The notes under the pieces are model-generated. The model was not told where the DNA came from, searched no databases, and saw nothing but the letters and a program-made list of their open reading frames with translations. From Acetofilamentum sp. (GTDB lineage Bacteria > Hydrothermota > 32-111), in NCBI GenBank assembly GCA_020721805.1, contig DYMB01000002.1, positions 1 through 43,798 of the forward strand: a stretch of 43,798 nucleotides of DNA, in the 5' to 3' direction. The position numbers were made by a program, and so were the translations under genes. Shown one piece after another: positions 1-8,812 of the stretch (its first letter is position 1; every line of letters begins with the position of its first letter).

Positions 1-193
1 TGTAGGTCTTTTTGGGGTCAGTCTTATAACTTTGAGAATAGTTATTTGAAAATAGGATTTTCATTGTATTTTATTGAAAGAATCAAAACATAGGGTTTAG
101 ATGATGAATTATATTTTTTTATTCCCCATTATGTTGCTTGGATTTGGGGTTTGGTTTTTATAATTTCAATGACTGACCTCGAAAAACCATGAA
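1..193. other. Non-coding stretch upstream of the IS remnant
   Basis: I see no credible gene here. An 8-base inverted repeat (GGTCAGTC at 17-24, GACTGACC at 171-178) flanks the stretch. A related sequence, ATCAGTCTTA, recurs at 558-567 near the end of the transposase remnant, matching GTCAGTCTTA at 18-27 in nine of ten positions. These could be leftovers of insertion-element ends, but the repeats are short and chance cannot be excluded. Confidence 0.3.
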
Positions 194-574
194 AAGTCTG
201 TTAACAGGGAGTATCCTGAGAGGATAAGGGATAGCGAACAGAGACTGCGACTGGTATCTTACAACGGTTGTCAGACTACATCATTAAAGTTTATAAAACA
301 CACGGCTCTATTGGGAATAGAAAAGATATTTATATTTTAGAATAACCTTAAGGGAAACGCCAAGACAAAACGGTTTATGAGGACAATGAAGGAACATCTG
401 TTCTGGAGAAGAGAGTATGATAATCTGTTTGAGTTTGAAAAGTCATTTAAGAATTTCATTGAGTTTTACAATGAAGATTATCCGCACAGTATGAAATATC
501 AGAGTCTTTATCACTTTTATAGAACTTACTGCGGACAACAGGATATCACTTCACATCGATCAGTCTTACTCTAA
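194..574 (+). pseudogene. Decayed IS3-family transposase (integrase core, C-terminal part)
   Basis: Translation in the frame of 194 gives the C-terminal half of an IS3-type OrfB integrase core. The recognisable blocks are a LVSYNGCQTTS-like block (normally LVTDNGSQ.TS), LGIEKIF, NN.KGNAKTKRFMRT and FIEFYNEDYPHS. A TAG stop interrupts the frame at 338-340, just before the KGNA block. The catalytic aspartate that normally precedes NG is replaced by tyrosine. The N-terminal half and the OrfA frame are not visible upstream. The longest open piece, 377-574, starts inside the domain and is not a functional gene. This is a dead mobile-element remnant directly upstream of the suf operon. The family call rests on motif order; the exact IS group is unknown. 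Confidence 0.75.
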
Positions 575-586
575 CTAATTAAGGGC

Positions 587-614
587 TTGACAAAGTGGAT
601 GCAGGGTTTATATT
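587..614 (+). promoter_or_regulatory. Putative sigma70-type promoter of the suf operon
   Basis: A consensus -35 box TTGACA lies at 587-592 and TATATT at 609-614, with a 16-bp spacer, the same spacing seen at other promoters in this window. Transcription would begin near 621, about 40 nt before the first suf-linked ORF. It lies just past the end of the transposase remnant. Confidence 0.5.
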
Positions 615-662
615 ATACAACAAAGGTCTAGATTAAAGAAGATAAAAATTGGTAAAGAAAAT

Positions 663-1064
663 TTGCAAAATATTGCAGTATCTCACAAAGAGAAAGAGAA
701 TCTTGATATTATTCTTGTTTGTGATGGTGCTGCCTTGGTTGGCCAGGTCGGGTATAAAGTTGCTGTAAAATTAACAAAACAAGTTAAGAAGGAAAGGATG
801 TGTTGTTTATCCGCAGTTACAGCAAGGTCTAAACAACAGGTGAATATTGCAGAAAGAGCAAAGAAACGCATCATCAACGGTTATCAGAATGAGTCTGCTT
901 CGAAAATATTAGAGCAATTTAATAAAAAGTTTACCTATGAAATAACAATTGCAAAGGAAGATTTAAAAAAAATACCTACGATTGATTTTTATGATGCGAA
1001 TGTTGAACGCATTGAAAGAAAGATTGTATCGAATGTTTCAAAACCATCTGATAGGAATGAGTAA
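663..1064 (+). CDS. DGC-like domain protein (putative zinc-binding family, ligands partly lost)
   Basis: This 133-residue protein resembles the DGC family of small putative zinc-binding proteins. A CDGAALVGQVGY block at residues 20-31 corresponds to the family's first Cys-x-Gly motif. MCCLSAVTA (47-55) and RIINGYQNESASKIL (69-83) align with the middle and Asp-Gly-Cys segments. In the last block the DGC triplet reads NGY, and the following cysteine (usually ..CA) is replaced by ESA, so two of the expected metal ligands are missing. The start is a TTG with only a weak purine-rich upstream sequence, so the N-terminus is uncertain. The stop directly abuts the ATG of sufC, which suggests co-transcription with the Fe-S assembly genes. 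It may be a degenerate paralogue or a family member that no longer binds metal. The biochemical role of the family is not established. Confidence 0.55.
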   Translation: MQNIAVSHKEKENLDIILVCDGAALVGQVGYKVAVKLTKQVKKERMCCLSAVTARSKQQVNIAERAKKRIINGYQNESASKILEQFNKKFTYEITIAKEDLKKIPTIDFYDANVERIERKIVSNVSKPSDRNE

Positions 1065-1811
1065 ATGAATACTGGATACCACCAAAATGTTATACTTGAG
1101 GTGAAAAATCTCCATTCCAAAGTAGGGGATAAGGAGATACTAAAAGGTGTAAATCTCTCTATTGAAAAGGGAGAGATTCGTTCCATAATTGGTGTCAATG
1201 GCACAGGAAAAACCACACTTGCCGCTATTATTATGGGGCTTGAAGGTTATAACCCCAGTAATGGTGGGATATTCTTTGAGGGAAAGGATATAACAAACAT
1301 TTCTCTTACAGAAAGGGCAAAAAGGGGAATTACACTTGCATGGCAGTCTCCAGCAAGATTTGAAGGTATAACGGTAAGGGAATATTTAAGTATCGGTGCA
1401 TCTAAAAATGATGTAGAAAATTTCCTAAAATTTGTTGGACTTGCCCCAAACCTGTATCTAAATAGGGTAGTAGATGAGAAATTAAGTGGTGGGGAAAGAA
1501 AACGGATAGAACTTGCCTCTGTTTTTTCTATAAGACCAAAGGTTGTAATTCTTGATGAACCTGATTCTGGTATTGATATGGCATCCATCCACGCCATTAT
1601 AAATGTGATAAGGAAGTTCAAAAAGATGGGAACTGCTACATTATTGATAACACATAATGAAGAGATGGCAAAGATCGGAGACAAGGTTTCCCTTTTATGT
1701 GATGGGAAAGTTTTAAAGGAAGGGGAAACAGAAGAGGTGATAAAATTTTTCAAACAAAATTGTAAGATTTGCAACCATATAGGGCAAATAGATGAGGAGT
1801 TGTTAAAATGA
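1065..1811 (+). CDS. sufC: SufC, Fe-S cluster assembly ATPase
   Basis: This is a 248-residue ABC-type ATPase of the SUF system, cytoplasmic. It drives conformational change in the SufB/SufD scaffold during Fe-S cluster assembly. Walker A is GVNGTGKT (residues 43-50), the signature LSGGERKR (140-147), Walker B VVILDEP (160-166) and the switch histidine H197. The length is normal for SufC. A C-terminal CKIC pair is present near residue 220. The gene begins right at the stop of the DGC-like ORF and overlaps sufB by 4 nt (ATGA), as expected for translational coupling. No SufS, SufU or SufD gene is nearby. That matches the minimal SufBC arrangement known from archaea and some anaerobes, so sulfur donation must come from elsewhere in the genome. 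Confidence 0.95.
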   Translation: MNTGYHQNVILEVKNLHSKVGDKEILKGVNLSIEKGEIRSIIGVNGTGKTTLAAIIMGLEGYNPSNGGIFFEGKDITNISLTERAKRGITLAWQSPARFEGITVREYLSIGASKNDVENFLKFVGLAPNLYLNRVVDEKLSGGERKRIELASVFSIRPKVVILDEPDSGIDMASIHAIINVIRKFKKMGTATLLITHNEEMAKIGDKVSLLCDGKVLKEGETEEVIKFFKQNCKICNHIGQIDEELLK

Positions 1812-2761
1812 ACATAGATTACTCAAAAGAATTTGAATATCTGGTAAAAACCTATGAGAAAACGGGTGATGATGCTTCTCCTTTAATGGACAGTAAATAT
1901 GATAGTCTTGTAATAAATCAAGATAGAGTATTGGCAAAGAATGAGACAGAGGGAATTAAAATAGAAACAAAAAAGATTAAGGATGGAGTATCACTAAAGG
2001 TTTACATAAAAGAGGGAATCGTTAAACCCCTCCCTGTCCATCTTTGTTTCGGCATGCTTCCAAGAGAAGGAAAGCAAGTGATAAAATCAGAATTCTTTGT
2101 CGGAAAAAAATCAAAGGTAAAATTTATCTCCCACTGCTCTTTTCCAAATGCAAAACATATCATTCATATTATGGATAGCAAGGTTCACATAGAGGATGGT
2201 GCTGAAATGGAATATACAGAGACTCATTATCATTCCAAAGAAGGCGGTGTCGAAACATACCCAAAATTAAGAGGGAGAATAGAAAATGGCGGTAGATTGA
2301 AGGAGGAATTTAAACTTGTTGTTGGGCGGGTTGGTCTGTTAAAAATTGATTACGAAGTAGAACAGTTAAAGAAAAGTATATGTGAATTAGACACCAAGGT
2401 ATATGGGAAAGAGAATGATAGGATTGAGATAAGAGAAGCCCTTTTATTAAATGGTGAATACGCAAGCGGTTTAGCAAAGAGTAGGGTTGTCTTAAAGGAT
2501 AAGTCTTATGGAAATGTACTGGGAGAAGTGCAGGGAAATGCCCCATATACACGGGGGCATACAGATTGTCAGGAGATAGTTTATGGCGAAAATGCTGTTG
2601 CATATTCCACGCCGAACATCAGCGTAAAAAATTCACTTGCAAAAATCACACACGAAGCATCAATTGGAAGAATAGATAAAAAGGAAATGGAAACACTTAT
2701 GGCAAGAGGGTTGAATGAGGAAGAGGCTGTAGACTTGATTGTGAAGGGAATATTGAAATAA
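1808..2761 (+). CDS. sufB: SufB/SufD-family Fe-S assembly scaffold (short form)
   Basis: At 317 residues this is the short SufBD form, compared with about 495 for E. coli SufB. It contains the beta-helical core and the conserved C-terminal region. Diagnostic segments are GEVQGNAPYTRGHTDCQ, STPNISVKNSLAKITHEAS, IGRIDK, and a terminal MARGLNEEEAVDLIVKG helix. The cysteine in HTDCQ and the histidine in THEAS are the residues expected at the SufB-SufD cluster-binding interface. With only one SufBD gene present, a homodimeric scaffold with SufC is likely, as in archaeal SufBC. It overlaps sufC by 4 nt. The stop is followed immediately by the remnant of a methyltransferase gene, so the operon end appears to be a deletion junction. 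Confidence 0.9.
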   Translation: MNIDYSKEFEYLVKTYEKTGDDASPLMDSKYDSLVINQDRVLAKNETEGIKIETKKIKDGVSLKVYIKEGIVKPLPVHLCFGMLPREGKQVIKSEFFVGKKSKVKFISHCSFPNAKHIIHIMDSKVHIEDGAEMEYTETHYHSKEGGVETYPKLRGRIENGGRLKEEFKLVVGRVGLLKIDYEVEQLKKSICELDTKVYGKENDRIEIREALLLNGEYASGLAKSRVVLKDKSYGNVLGEVQGNAPYTRGHTDCQEIVYGENAVAYSTPNISVKNSLAKITHEASIGRIDKKEMETLMARGLNEEEAVDLIVKGILK

Positions 2762-2762
2762 T

Positions 2763-3671
2763 ATATATTATGGAAGGTATAAGGTCATTCCGATAAGAAC
2801 AGAGATAATCAAGTTCTGCAAAAATGCAGGTTTTGATTATATTGGTGCTATCATCTGGCAGAAAGTCAGCACATGTCATACAACCGGTGTGGCAACTGTG
2901 ATGGGCTCCTTTCCTTATCCAAGAAGTGGGATTATTAAAGTGGATTATGAATTTATATTAATATTAAAGAAATATGGCAATCCTCCAAAGGTTAACAAGG
3001 AAATAAAAGAAAAATCAAAATTGACTGATGAAGAATGGAACCAATATTTCACTGGGTATTGGAATTTTCCCGGCGAAAAACAGGATAAACTCCTTGCAAT
3101 GTTTCCTTAAGAATTGCCAAATCGACTTATTAAAATGTTCAGTTTTGTTGGGGATACTGTGCTTGACCCATTTCTTGGAAGAGGAACTACCTCTTTGGCG
3201 GCTAAGAATCTGAGTAGAAACTCAATGGGATATGAAATAAACGAGGATTTTTTACCTATCATAAAGGAAAAACTTGGACTAAAACAAAGTACTATTTTTC
3301 AAAATGTTAGACTTGAGGTAATCAAGCAGGTAGATATGTGAATAGACTTTAAAGAAGAGATTAAAAGATTGCCTTACATCTTCAAAGATACTTTAATATT
3401 TGATAAAAAAGTTGACCCTAAGAAATTAAGGTTTGGCTCTAAAATAGACAATTCTCATTCCGAAAGGGAAACATATTATACTGTTAAGGAAATAATCTCA
3501 CCAGAAATTTTGATTTTAGATAATGGATTGAAAATCAGGTTATTTGTTGTAAAAAAGAATCCAGAAAGGAATGGAGAGGCCATTCAATTTTTAAGAGAAA
3601 AAACCTGTGGACAAAAAGTATTCATAAAGTTCGATACTACAAAGTATGATGGGCAATGCTTAAATGATTAG
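2763..3671 (+). pseudogene. Truncated, broken DNA methyltransferase with SNase-like C-terminal region
   Basis: One continuous frame from 2763 encodes the C-terminal part of a beta-type N6/N4 DNA methyltransferase. Recognisable blocks are GFDYIGAIIWQKV, GSFPYPRSG, YEFILILKKYG, EEWNQYF, WNFPGEKQDK, LPNRLIKMFS and the AdoMet-binding DPFLGRGTTSLAAKNL. The frame is broken by TAA at 3108-3110 (FP*ELPNRL, apparently a lost Glu) and TGA at 3339-3341, and ends at TAG 3669-3671. Beyond the second stop the same frame continues with IRLFVVKKNPERNGEAIQF and GQKVFIKFD, which looks like the start of a staphylococcal-nuclease-like fold. The catalytic (D/S)PP(Y/W) motif should lie upstream and is missing, because the remnant starts 1 nt after the sufB stop. 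Fusion of the two parts in the intact ancestor is inferred from frame continuity. Confidence 0.75.
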
Positions 3672-3726
3672 TTGAAATGAAATAATTTTAAAAGCAGATG
3701 AAGATTGAAATTTTACTCTCAATCAT

Positions 3727-4029
3727 TTGAGATGTAGACTCCTAAGATCTTTTGTTGATGATGCAACATATGGAAGAAGAGCCCTTGAGTGTTGGATTAT
3801 GGCGAATGAATTAAAGATCGATGTAGAAATAAATCCAAATATCGGTGGTAATTTTGAACTATATGAGTTTAAGGCATGGTATTTTGATGATATGTGGCAT
3901 ATATTCTTTCTTCCAGCAATAGTGGATACGGTTTTGCCTCTTTTGAAAAAGGAAGATTTAAGAGTATGGATAAATGGTGTAGAAGGAAAAATCAAAAGTT
4001 TTACACCTCATAAGTTCTATTTTGAATGA
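3727..4029 (+). CDS. Unrecognised ORF, about 100 residues, possibly a gene remnant
   Basis: I do not recognise this protein. It is acidic and aromatic-rich, with the segments FVDDATYGRRALECWIMA, DVEINPNIGGNFELYEF and WINGVEGKIKS. Residue use looks like real coding sequence rather than a shadow frame. The only start is a TTG at 3727 without a Shine-Dalgarno, and the frame is open back only to about 3709. An original N-terminus may therefore be missing. It follows the broken methyltransferase in the same orientation and could be the tail of another decayed gene. Confidence 0.4.
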   Translation: MRCRLLRSFVDDATYGRRALECWIMANELKIDVEINPNIGGNFELYEFKAWYFDDMWHIFFLPAIVDTVLPLLKKEDLRVWINGVEGKIKSFTPHKFYFE

Positions 4030-4465
4030 GCAAACAAGGGAAGGCATCCAGCATACATAATGAATGTAATACCAGATTAAGTCTTCTAATATGATTTGTC
4101 TCCCTGCGTTAATAAATATTAGATAGATTCACCTGAAAAAGGTAAAAAACATGGTGTATTCATTACTAATAATTTTAAGTAATAGAAATTAGAGAAAGTG
4201 TATAAATAGAATAAAAATTCAAATTGTGGGGGAATTTTTCGATAGATTTGTAATCATTGTGCTTAACTTTCTAACGACCAAAAGCATTATTGACATTTAC
4301 CTAAAATTAAGTAGACTAAAAAATAAATAAATCAAGAACTAGTGGGTTTGATACGGCCTCTTAATAATTATGGTATTCTAAATAGTGAAAATGTGGAGAA
4401 TTCTAATCGCTGTTCACACACATAGTGTTCTAAATAATATATTTTATAAATTCTTTCATATATAA
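4030..4465. other. Non-coding stretch of about 430 bp
   Basis: I find no ORF of convincing composition, no tRNA cloverleaf, and no strong hairpin followed by a T-tract. The stretch is AT-rich and contains scattered stops in all frames. It separates the decayed zone from the cyclase gene and may hold the cyclase promoter, although no clear paired boxes are visible upstream of 4466. Confidence 0.4.
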
Positions 4466-6430
4466 ATGAAAAGAATTATTCTCATTCTTTCAATATTTTT
4501 TATCTCTTTATTTATATCCAATATAAAACTAACACAATATCTTGAACTAAAATCAAAGGATATCAGATCTATTCTTAAAGGTGAAAGAATACCCCCTTCT
4601 GAAATTGTAATTGTAGATATAGATGATGCCTCTTATGATGCATTAGAAATGCGATTCCCATGGCATAGAAGTATCTATGCTGGATTTTTAAAAAATCTAA
4701 AAAAGGCGGGGGCAAAGATGGTAGTTTTTGATATTGAATTTGATGTCCCTGATTCGCCTTTGGATGATACTATATTCGCTGGTGCTATAAAAGATTTTGG
4801 TAAAGTAATTCTTGGCGCCGCAATAAGGACGGGGATTATTCCTACTATAATATATCCCATCGAACCTTTTAGAAAATATGCTAATGTAGGAATGTTAAAT
4901 AAACTATATGATATGGATGGGGTTATCAGGAGGTATCCTTTGAGAATATCCTTCAATGATAGTGTTTATAATTCTGTTGCTCTTACCGCATTCTCTCAAT
5001 TGAACAGAAGTGAAAATTTACCTATTTCAAATACAATAACTATGGATTTCTACGGACCAGCAAAGAGATTCCCATATTACTCCTTTTGGACGGTTGTTGA
5101 TGATAAAGATTTTCGTGTGATGGGTATAGAAGATACTCCGGATGATGTGAATGCCTTTGATGAACTCCTGCAAGATAGTGTTTTTTACAATAAAATCGTG
5201 CTGGTTGGATCAAGTATAGAAGAGTTACACGATTTATACCAGACTCCATTTTTTAACTATAAAGGAGAAAAAAAATTGATGCCTGGGGTTGAACTACATG
5301 CAACAGCGCTTGCAAACCTTATTGAAGGCAGGCGGATGAAAGAAATTCAAGGATACTTTAATATTTTATTTCTGCTCCTGCTTGCTATTATATTTGCCTT
5401 TTTTAATTATGATAGGATTTATCTTTCATTATTTTCTTTATTCAGCATTATCATCCTTATAATATTTTTATCATTATTTATATTTATAAAAGGTTTGTAC
5501 ATTCAATTGGTACCTCTGATTATTGTATCAATTGTTGGATATAGTGTTGGGATGATTGAGAGATTTGTAAAGACGAGAAAGGAGAAAGAGTGGATAACAT
5601 CTATATTTGGGAAATATGTTTCAAAGGATATTGTGCAAACAATACTAAAAAATCCTGATATTATTAAACTTGGTGGAGAAACGAAAAAAGTTACCGTTCT
5701 ATTTTCTGATATAGAGAAATTTACCACATTTTCTGAAAAAACACCACCCGAAAAATTAGTAGAAATTTTGAATATATATTTTGAGAGATTAACACATATT
5801 ATTATTAACTACGGGGGTATGATTGATAAATTTGAAGGTGATGCAATAATGGCAGTATTTGGACTTCCACTTTCTCATAAAGATGATGCAGAAAGGGCAG
5901 TTTTATGTGCATTGAAAATGCAGGAAGAGATCGATAAGATGATAAAATCTAAAGAAATTCCACTTTTCAGAACTCGTATTGGTATAAATACAGGAGAGGC
6001 TATTGCAGGAAATTTAGGCTCAAGTCAAAGAATGAATTACACTGTTATTGGGGATACAGTAAATCTTGCTTCAAGATTAGAGGGGATAAATAAATTATAT
6101 AAAACAAATATTTTAATGGGTGAGAATACATATAAAGAAGTATTTGAAAAAATTATATGCAGGGAGGTTGATAAAATTCGAGTTATAGGTAAAAAGATTC
6201 CTATTTCTATCTATGAACCTGTTGATAAGACATTAAAGGATAAATATGAAATTGGATTAGAATATTATAGAAATAAAGAATGGATAAAGGCAAAGGTGGT
6301 ATTTTCACAATTGGTACAGGAATATAAAGATGGAGTGTCACAAAGTATGATAGAAAGAATTGAGGAATTGCAAAAAACCCCACCACCAGAGGACTGGGAT
6401 GGGGTCTTCACTTTTGAAAAAAAATATTAA
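4466..6430 (+). CDS. CHASE2-domain class III adenylate/guanylate cyclase
   Basis: This 654-residue membrane-bound cyclase makes a cyclic nucleotide in response to an extracytoplasmic signal. An N-terminal signal anchor is followed by a CHASE2 sensor domain (about residues 30-285, with VIVDIDDASYDAL and FPWHRS blocks). Three closely spaced hydrophobic segments follow (about 294-365), then a class III catalytic domain (about 405-585). Metal-binding aspartates lie in FSDIEKFT and FEGDAIMA. The lysine in IDKFEGD and the TVIGDTVNLASRLEG block match the substrate-selecting and transition-state residues of adenylate cyclases, so cAMP is the more likely product. The C-terminal helical tail is short. 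No Shine-Dalgarno precedes the ATG. A Crp/Fnr-type regulator with an intact cyclic-nucleotide cassette lies at 12848, a plausible but unproven receptor. Confidence 0.9.
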   Translation: MKRIILILSIFFISLFISNIKLTQYLELKSKDIRSILKGERIPPSEIVIVDIDDASYDALEMRFPWHRSIYAGFLKNLKKAGAKMVVFDIEFDVPDSPLDDTIFAGAIKDFGKVILGAAIRTGIIPTIIYPIEPFRKYANVGMLNKLYDMDGVIRRYPLRISFNDSVYNSVALTAFSQLNRSENLPISNTITMDFYGPAKRFPYYSFWTVVDDKDFRVMGIEDTPDDVNAFDELLQDSVFYNKIVLVGSSIEELHDLYQTPFFNYKGEKKLMPGVELHATALANLIEGRRMKEIQGYFNILFLLLLAIIFAFFNYDRIYLSLFSLFSIIILIIFLSLFIFIKGLYIQLVPLIIVSIVGYSVGMIERFVKTRKEKEWITSIFGKYVSKDIVQTILKNPDIIKLGGETKKVTVLFSDIEKFTTFSEKTPPEKLVEILNIYFERLTHIIINYGGMIDKFEGDAIMAVFGLPLSHKDDAERAVLCALKMQEEIDKMIKSKEIPLFRTRIGINTGEAIAGNLGSSQRMNYTVIGDTVNLASRLEGINKLYKTNILMGENTYKEVFEKIICREVDKIRVIGKKIPISIYEPVDKTLKDKYEIGLEYYRNKEWIKAKVVFSQLVQEYKDGVSQSMIERIEELQKTPPPEDWDGVFTFEKKY

Positions 6431-6536
6431 AATAAATATTTTAACAAGCGAAAAAAAGATATACAAAAGCAAAAAAGAAACGATAAAAAAACTTGTTCAT
6501 TTTACTTAAAACTTTATAGTTAAACCTTCTGATGCC

Positions 6537-7100
6537 TTACTTTGTTTTAATTTCAATGTCAATAGTCATCTCTCTAAGCAGCTTTTCAGGGATGCTTCCT
6601 GCAACTGAAATCCCTATTTCATCTTTTTTTAGACTTATAGAGCCCTTATCGTTACTTAATTCTACAATACCTTCATTTACAGCGACCTTTGTAGTATCAA
6701 AGAAAAAAGATACCGAGAAATCTGTCCCTTTTACAGCAGCAACTGAATTAGGTGTTTCTACTGAAAAAATATCACCTTTAATTAAAGGTAAAATCTCTCC
6801 AAAAAGAAGTGAAACCTTTTTCTCGTTACCGCCTTGTTTTACTTCCATTATGGTATTCTCTTTTATACTTACAATAGACTTTTCATCAAGGAATTTCATA
6901 ATAACCATTCCCTTATCTTCCACTATTATTTTATCTCCGGTCTGAATTCTATCATCTTTTTTAAGTAAAAAGATTTCTTTATCCCTTTTCAACAATGCTG
7001 TCTCTTTTACTTTTAATATAACTGCTACTTCTTCTGCATTGGCTAAAAATAGAGTAGATATAAAGAGTAAAAAAAATAATAAATATCTTAACCTCATCAT
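6537..7100 (-). CDS. Exported FecR-domain protein
   Basis: This 187-residue protein has a cleavable signal peptide (hydrophobic core to about residue 20, ending in ANAEE) followed by a FecR-type domain. The pattern RIQTGDKIIVEDKGMVI, then LDEKSIVSIKENTIMEV, then DIFSVETPNSVAAVKGTDF is typical of this fold. Here the domain stands alone, without the anti-sigma transmembrane region of classical FecR. Its job is probably structural or ligand-binding in the periplasm or at the cell surface rather than sigma-factor control. The start codon lies 6 nt past the stop of the OmpA-like gene, so it is the second gene of a two-gene unit. It converges on the cyclase gene across about 100 bp. Confidence 0.8.
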   Translation of the reverse strand: MMRLRYLLFFLLFISTLFLANAEEVAVILKVKETALLKRDKEIFLLKKDDRIQTGDKIIVEDKGMVIMKFLDEKSIVSIKENTIMEVKQGGNEKKVSLLFGEILPLIKGDIFSVETPNSVAAVKGTDFSVSFFFDTTKVAVNEGIVELSNDKGSISLKKDEIGISVAGSIPEKLLREMTIDIEIKTK

Positions 7101-7106
7101 AACCTC

Positions 7107-8774
7107 CTATTTGATTATAATAAATTCAATTCTTCTGTTTTTTGCTCTTCCTTCCTTTGTTGCATTTGTTGCTATTGGTTTTGTTTCACCATATCCCTTT
7201 GCAATAAGTCTTGATGGCTCAATACCATGTTCAACAAGATAATTTCTAACAGCATTTGCCCTTGCATCTGAAAGTCTGAAGTTAGAACTTGCACGCCCAA
7301 CACTATCTGTATGGCCTGCAATTTCAACCTTCACATCAGGATTTACCTTAAGAAGTTGAACCGCCTCATCCAGCATAGGATAGGATGCAGGAAGAATCGT
7401 AGCTTTAGCAGTTTCAAAATTTATTCCTCTTAAGGTAATCTTTTTATTTTCAACAAGTTTTTGATAAATCTTTATTACTTTAACGAATATACCCTTGTTC
7501 TTGATTTCGCAAGGGAATGTTTGCGTTATATACCCATCCGCTTCCACCTTTACAGTAAAATTACCTGCTGGGAGTGTATCCATAAAATCCCCTGTATTAA
7601 TATCAGATAGAATCGCAGGTTTATCCTTCAGTTCCATAATATAAATCTTTGCGGAAACAGGATTCGCTGTTTGGGCATTTATTACCATTCCTCTAAATAT
7701 CCCTTTTGGATTGGAAACTTCTGTTGTATTTGAAACTTCATTTTGAACTTTATTCAGGCTAACAGGCACAGAAAGTTCTCCATTTTTGTTTAATGTAAAT
7801 GGAAGACTTTCGGTCTTATATCCATCCTTTACTATATTTACATTGTATTTTCCAGGAGTTAATGCGATTGAAGTTTTTCCTGTTGAGTCAGTCATTAATG
7901 GATGTATTTTATTATCAGGAAATATAATATTTGCTTCAAGTGGTTTTTTTGTTTCTTTATCCTTTACATTAAAAATAACAGTCCTGGATTGTTGGGCAAG
8001 AGAGAATTTATAAGAAAGTTCGACACCTATTCTTGTAGGGGAACTTCCAATGGTTTGTTCTACCCTTTCCCATGCAATATTTGCCTGAAACATTGGAGAA
8101 TCGTATCTCAAACCAATATTGGCATTTCTTCCATCAAAATCAGCCATTAAAAACAAATATGGTTTAAGTTCTATTTTAGCTCCCATAAATAATCCAAAGG
8201 TGCCCCATGGATGATTAGTACTGAAAAACATATCTGTGTTAAACCAATGACTATGTGGACCATACCCTACAAATTCACCCCTTCCTAAGCCAAAACTCAT
8301 CTCTATAAGTGAATGTGGTTTAAAACTTATTACCCCATAGATGGAACCAATTTCTGGTGGTCTTCCTCCTACTTTAACATAATCACTATCATCTGGAAAT
8401 GCAGTCTCTTCACTTCCGCCAACAGGTGAGATATACTTTCTATAGGTTATATTTCTTATACCTGCTGCAAAAGAGGGTTTTTTGCCTTCACCTTTTAAAA
8501 TCAGATACTTAAAATCAAGTGCATAATCTTTAAGTGTATATGTCTTAAGATATAACTCTATATTCTTGTTAAAACATCCACCCAAAACGATATCGAAGTC
8601 AGCTGGATAACTTACCATACTTTTTGTTGCAAAAGATGTAAGGATTCTTACCTCTAATCCATTACCTATAACATTTGCAGTTGGTATACCTATAAGCCCC
8701 GAACCATCCTCTAGGGCTGGTAGCACAGGAAGTGAAAGAAGCAAGAGTAGTAAAATGACAAGTAATTTTTTCAT
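7107..8774 (-). CDS. OmpA-family outer-membrane protein with beta-barrel and two carboxypeptidase-regulatory-like domains
   Basis: This 555-residue protein begins with a signal peptide (LLVILLLLLLSLPVLPA). The N-terminal half (about 20-270) has a beta-barrel look with alternating hydrophobic and aromatic strands, and its GSGLIGIPTANVIGNG opening recalls YjbH-like barrels. Two beta-sandwich modules of the carboxypeptidase-regulatory type follow (about 275-345, with GYKTESLPFTL, and about 360-430, with DGYITQTFPCEI). The last 110 residues are an OmpA peptidoglycan-binding domain with GHTDSVG, LSDARANAVRNYL and GYGETKPIA. It presumably anchors the outer membrane to the wall. AAGGA lies just before the ATG. 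A TTGTAA-17-TATAAA promoter-like pair is visible on the minus strand around 8813-8841. Confidence 0.85.
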   Translation of the reverse strand: MKKLLVILLLLLLSLPVLPALEDGSGLIGIPTANVIGNGLEVRILTSFATKSMVSYPADFDIVLGGCFNKNIELYLKTYTLKDYALDFKYLILKGEGKKPSFAAGIRNITYRKYISPVGGSEETAFPDDSDYVKVGGRPPEIGSIYGVISFKPHSLIEMSFGLGRGEFVGYGPHSHWFNTDMFFSTNHPWGTFGLFMGAKIELKPYLFLMADFDGRNANIGLRYDSPMFQANIAWERVEQTIGSSPTRIGVELSYKFSLAQQSRTVIFNVKDKETKKPLEANIIFPDNKIHPLMTDSTGKTSIALTPGKYNVNIVKDGYKTESLPFTLNKNGELSVPVSLNKVQNEVSNTTEVSNPKGIFRGMVINAQTANPVSAKIYIMELKDKPAILSDINTGDFMDTLPAGNFTVKVEADGYITQTFPCEIKNKGIFVKVIKIYQKLVENKKITLRGINFETAKATILPASYPMLDEAVQLLKVNPDVKVEIAGHTDSVGRASSNFRLSDARANAVRNYLVEHGIEPSRLIAKGYGETKPIATNATKEGRAKNRRIEFIIIK

Positions 8775-8812
8775 TTTTTTTCCTTCTTGTTTATGATTTA
8801 AACCAGAATCAA

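Noticed and set aside
1247-1774. Long minus-strand open frame of 175 codons inside sufC
   Set aside because: It is the antisense shadow of a clear sufC gene; composition is serine/phenylalanine-rich noise and no motif is recognisable.
2310-2603. Minus-strand ORF within sufB
   Set aside because: Antisense of conserved SufB coding sequence, no family match, no ribosome-binding site.
3028-3213. Alternative-frame ORF within the methyltransferase remnant
   Set aside because: The frame of 2763 carries all recognisable methyltransferase blocks; this one overlaps it and carries none.
6532-6945. Plus-strand 137-codon open frame
   Set aside because: It lies opposite the FecR-domain gene and reads as its antisense; no start signal and no domain.
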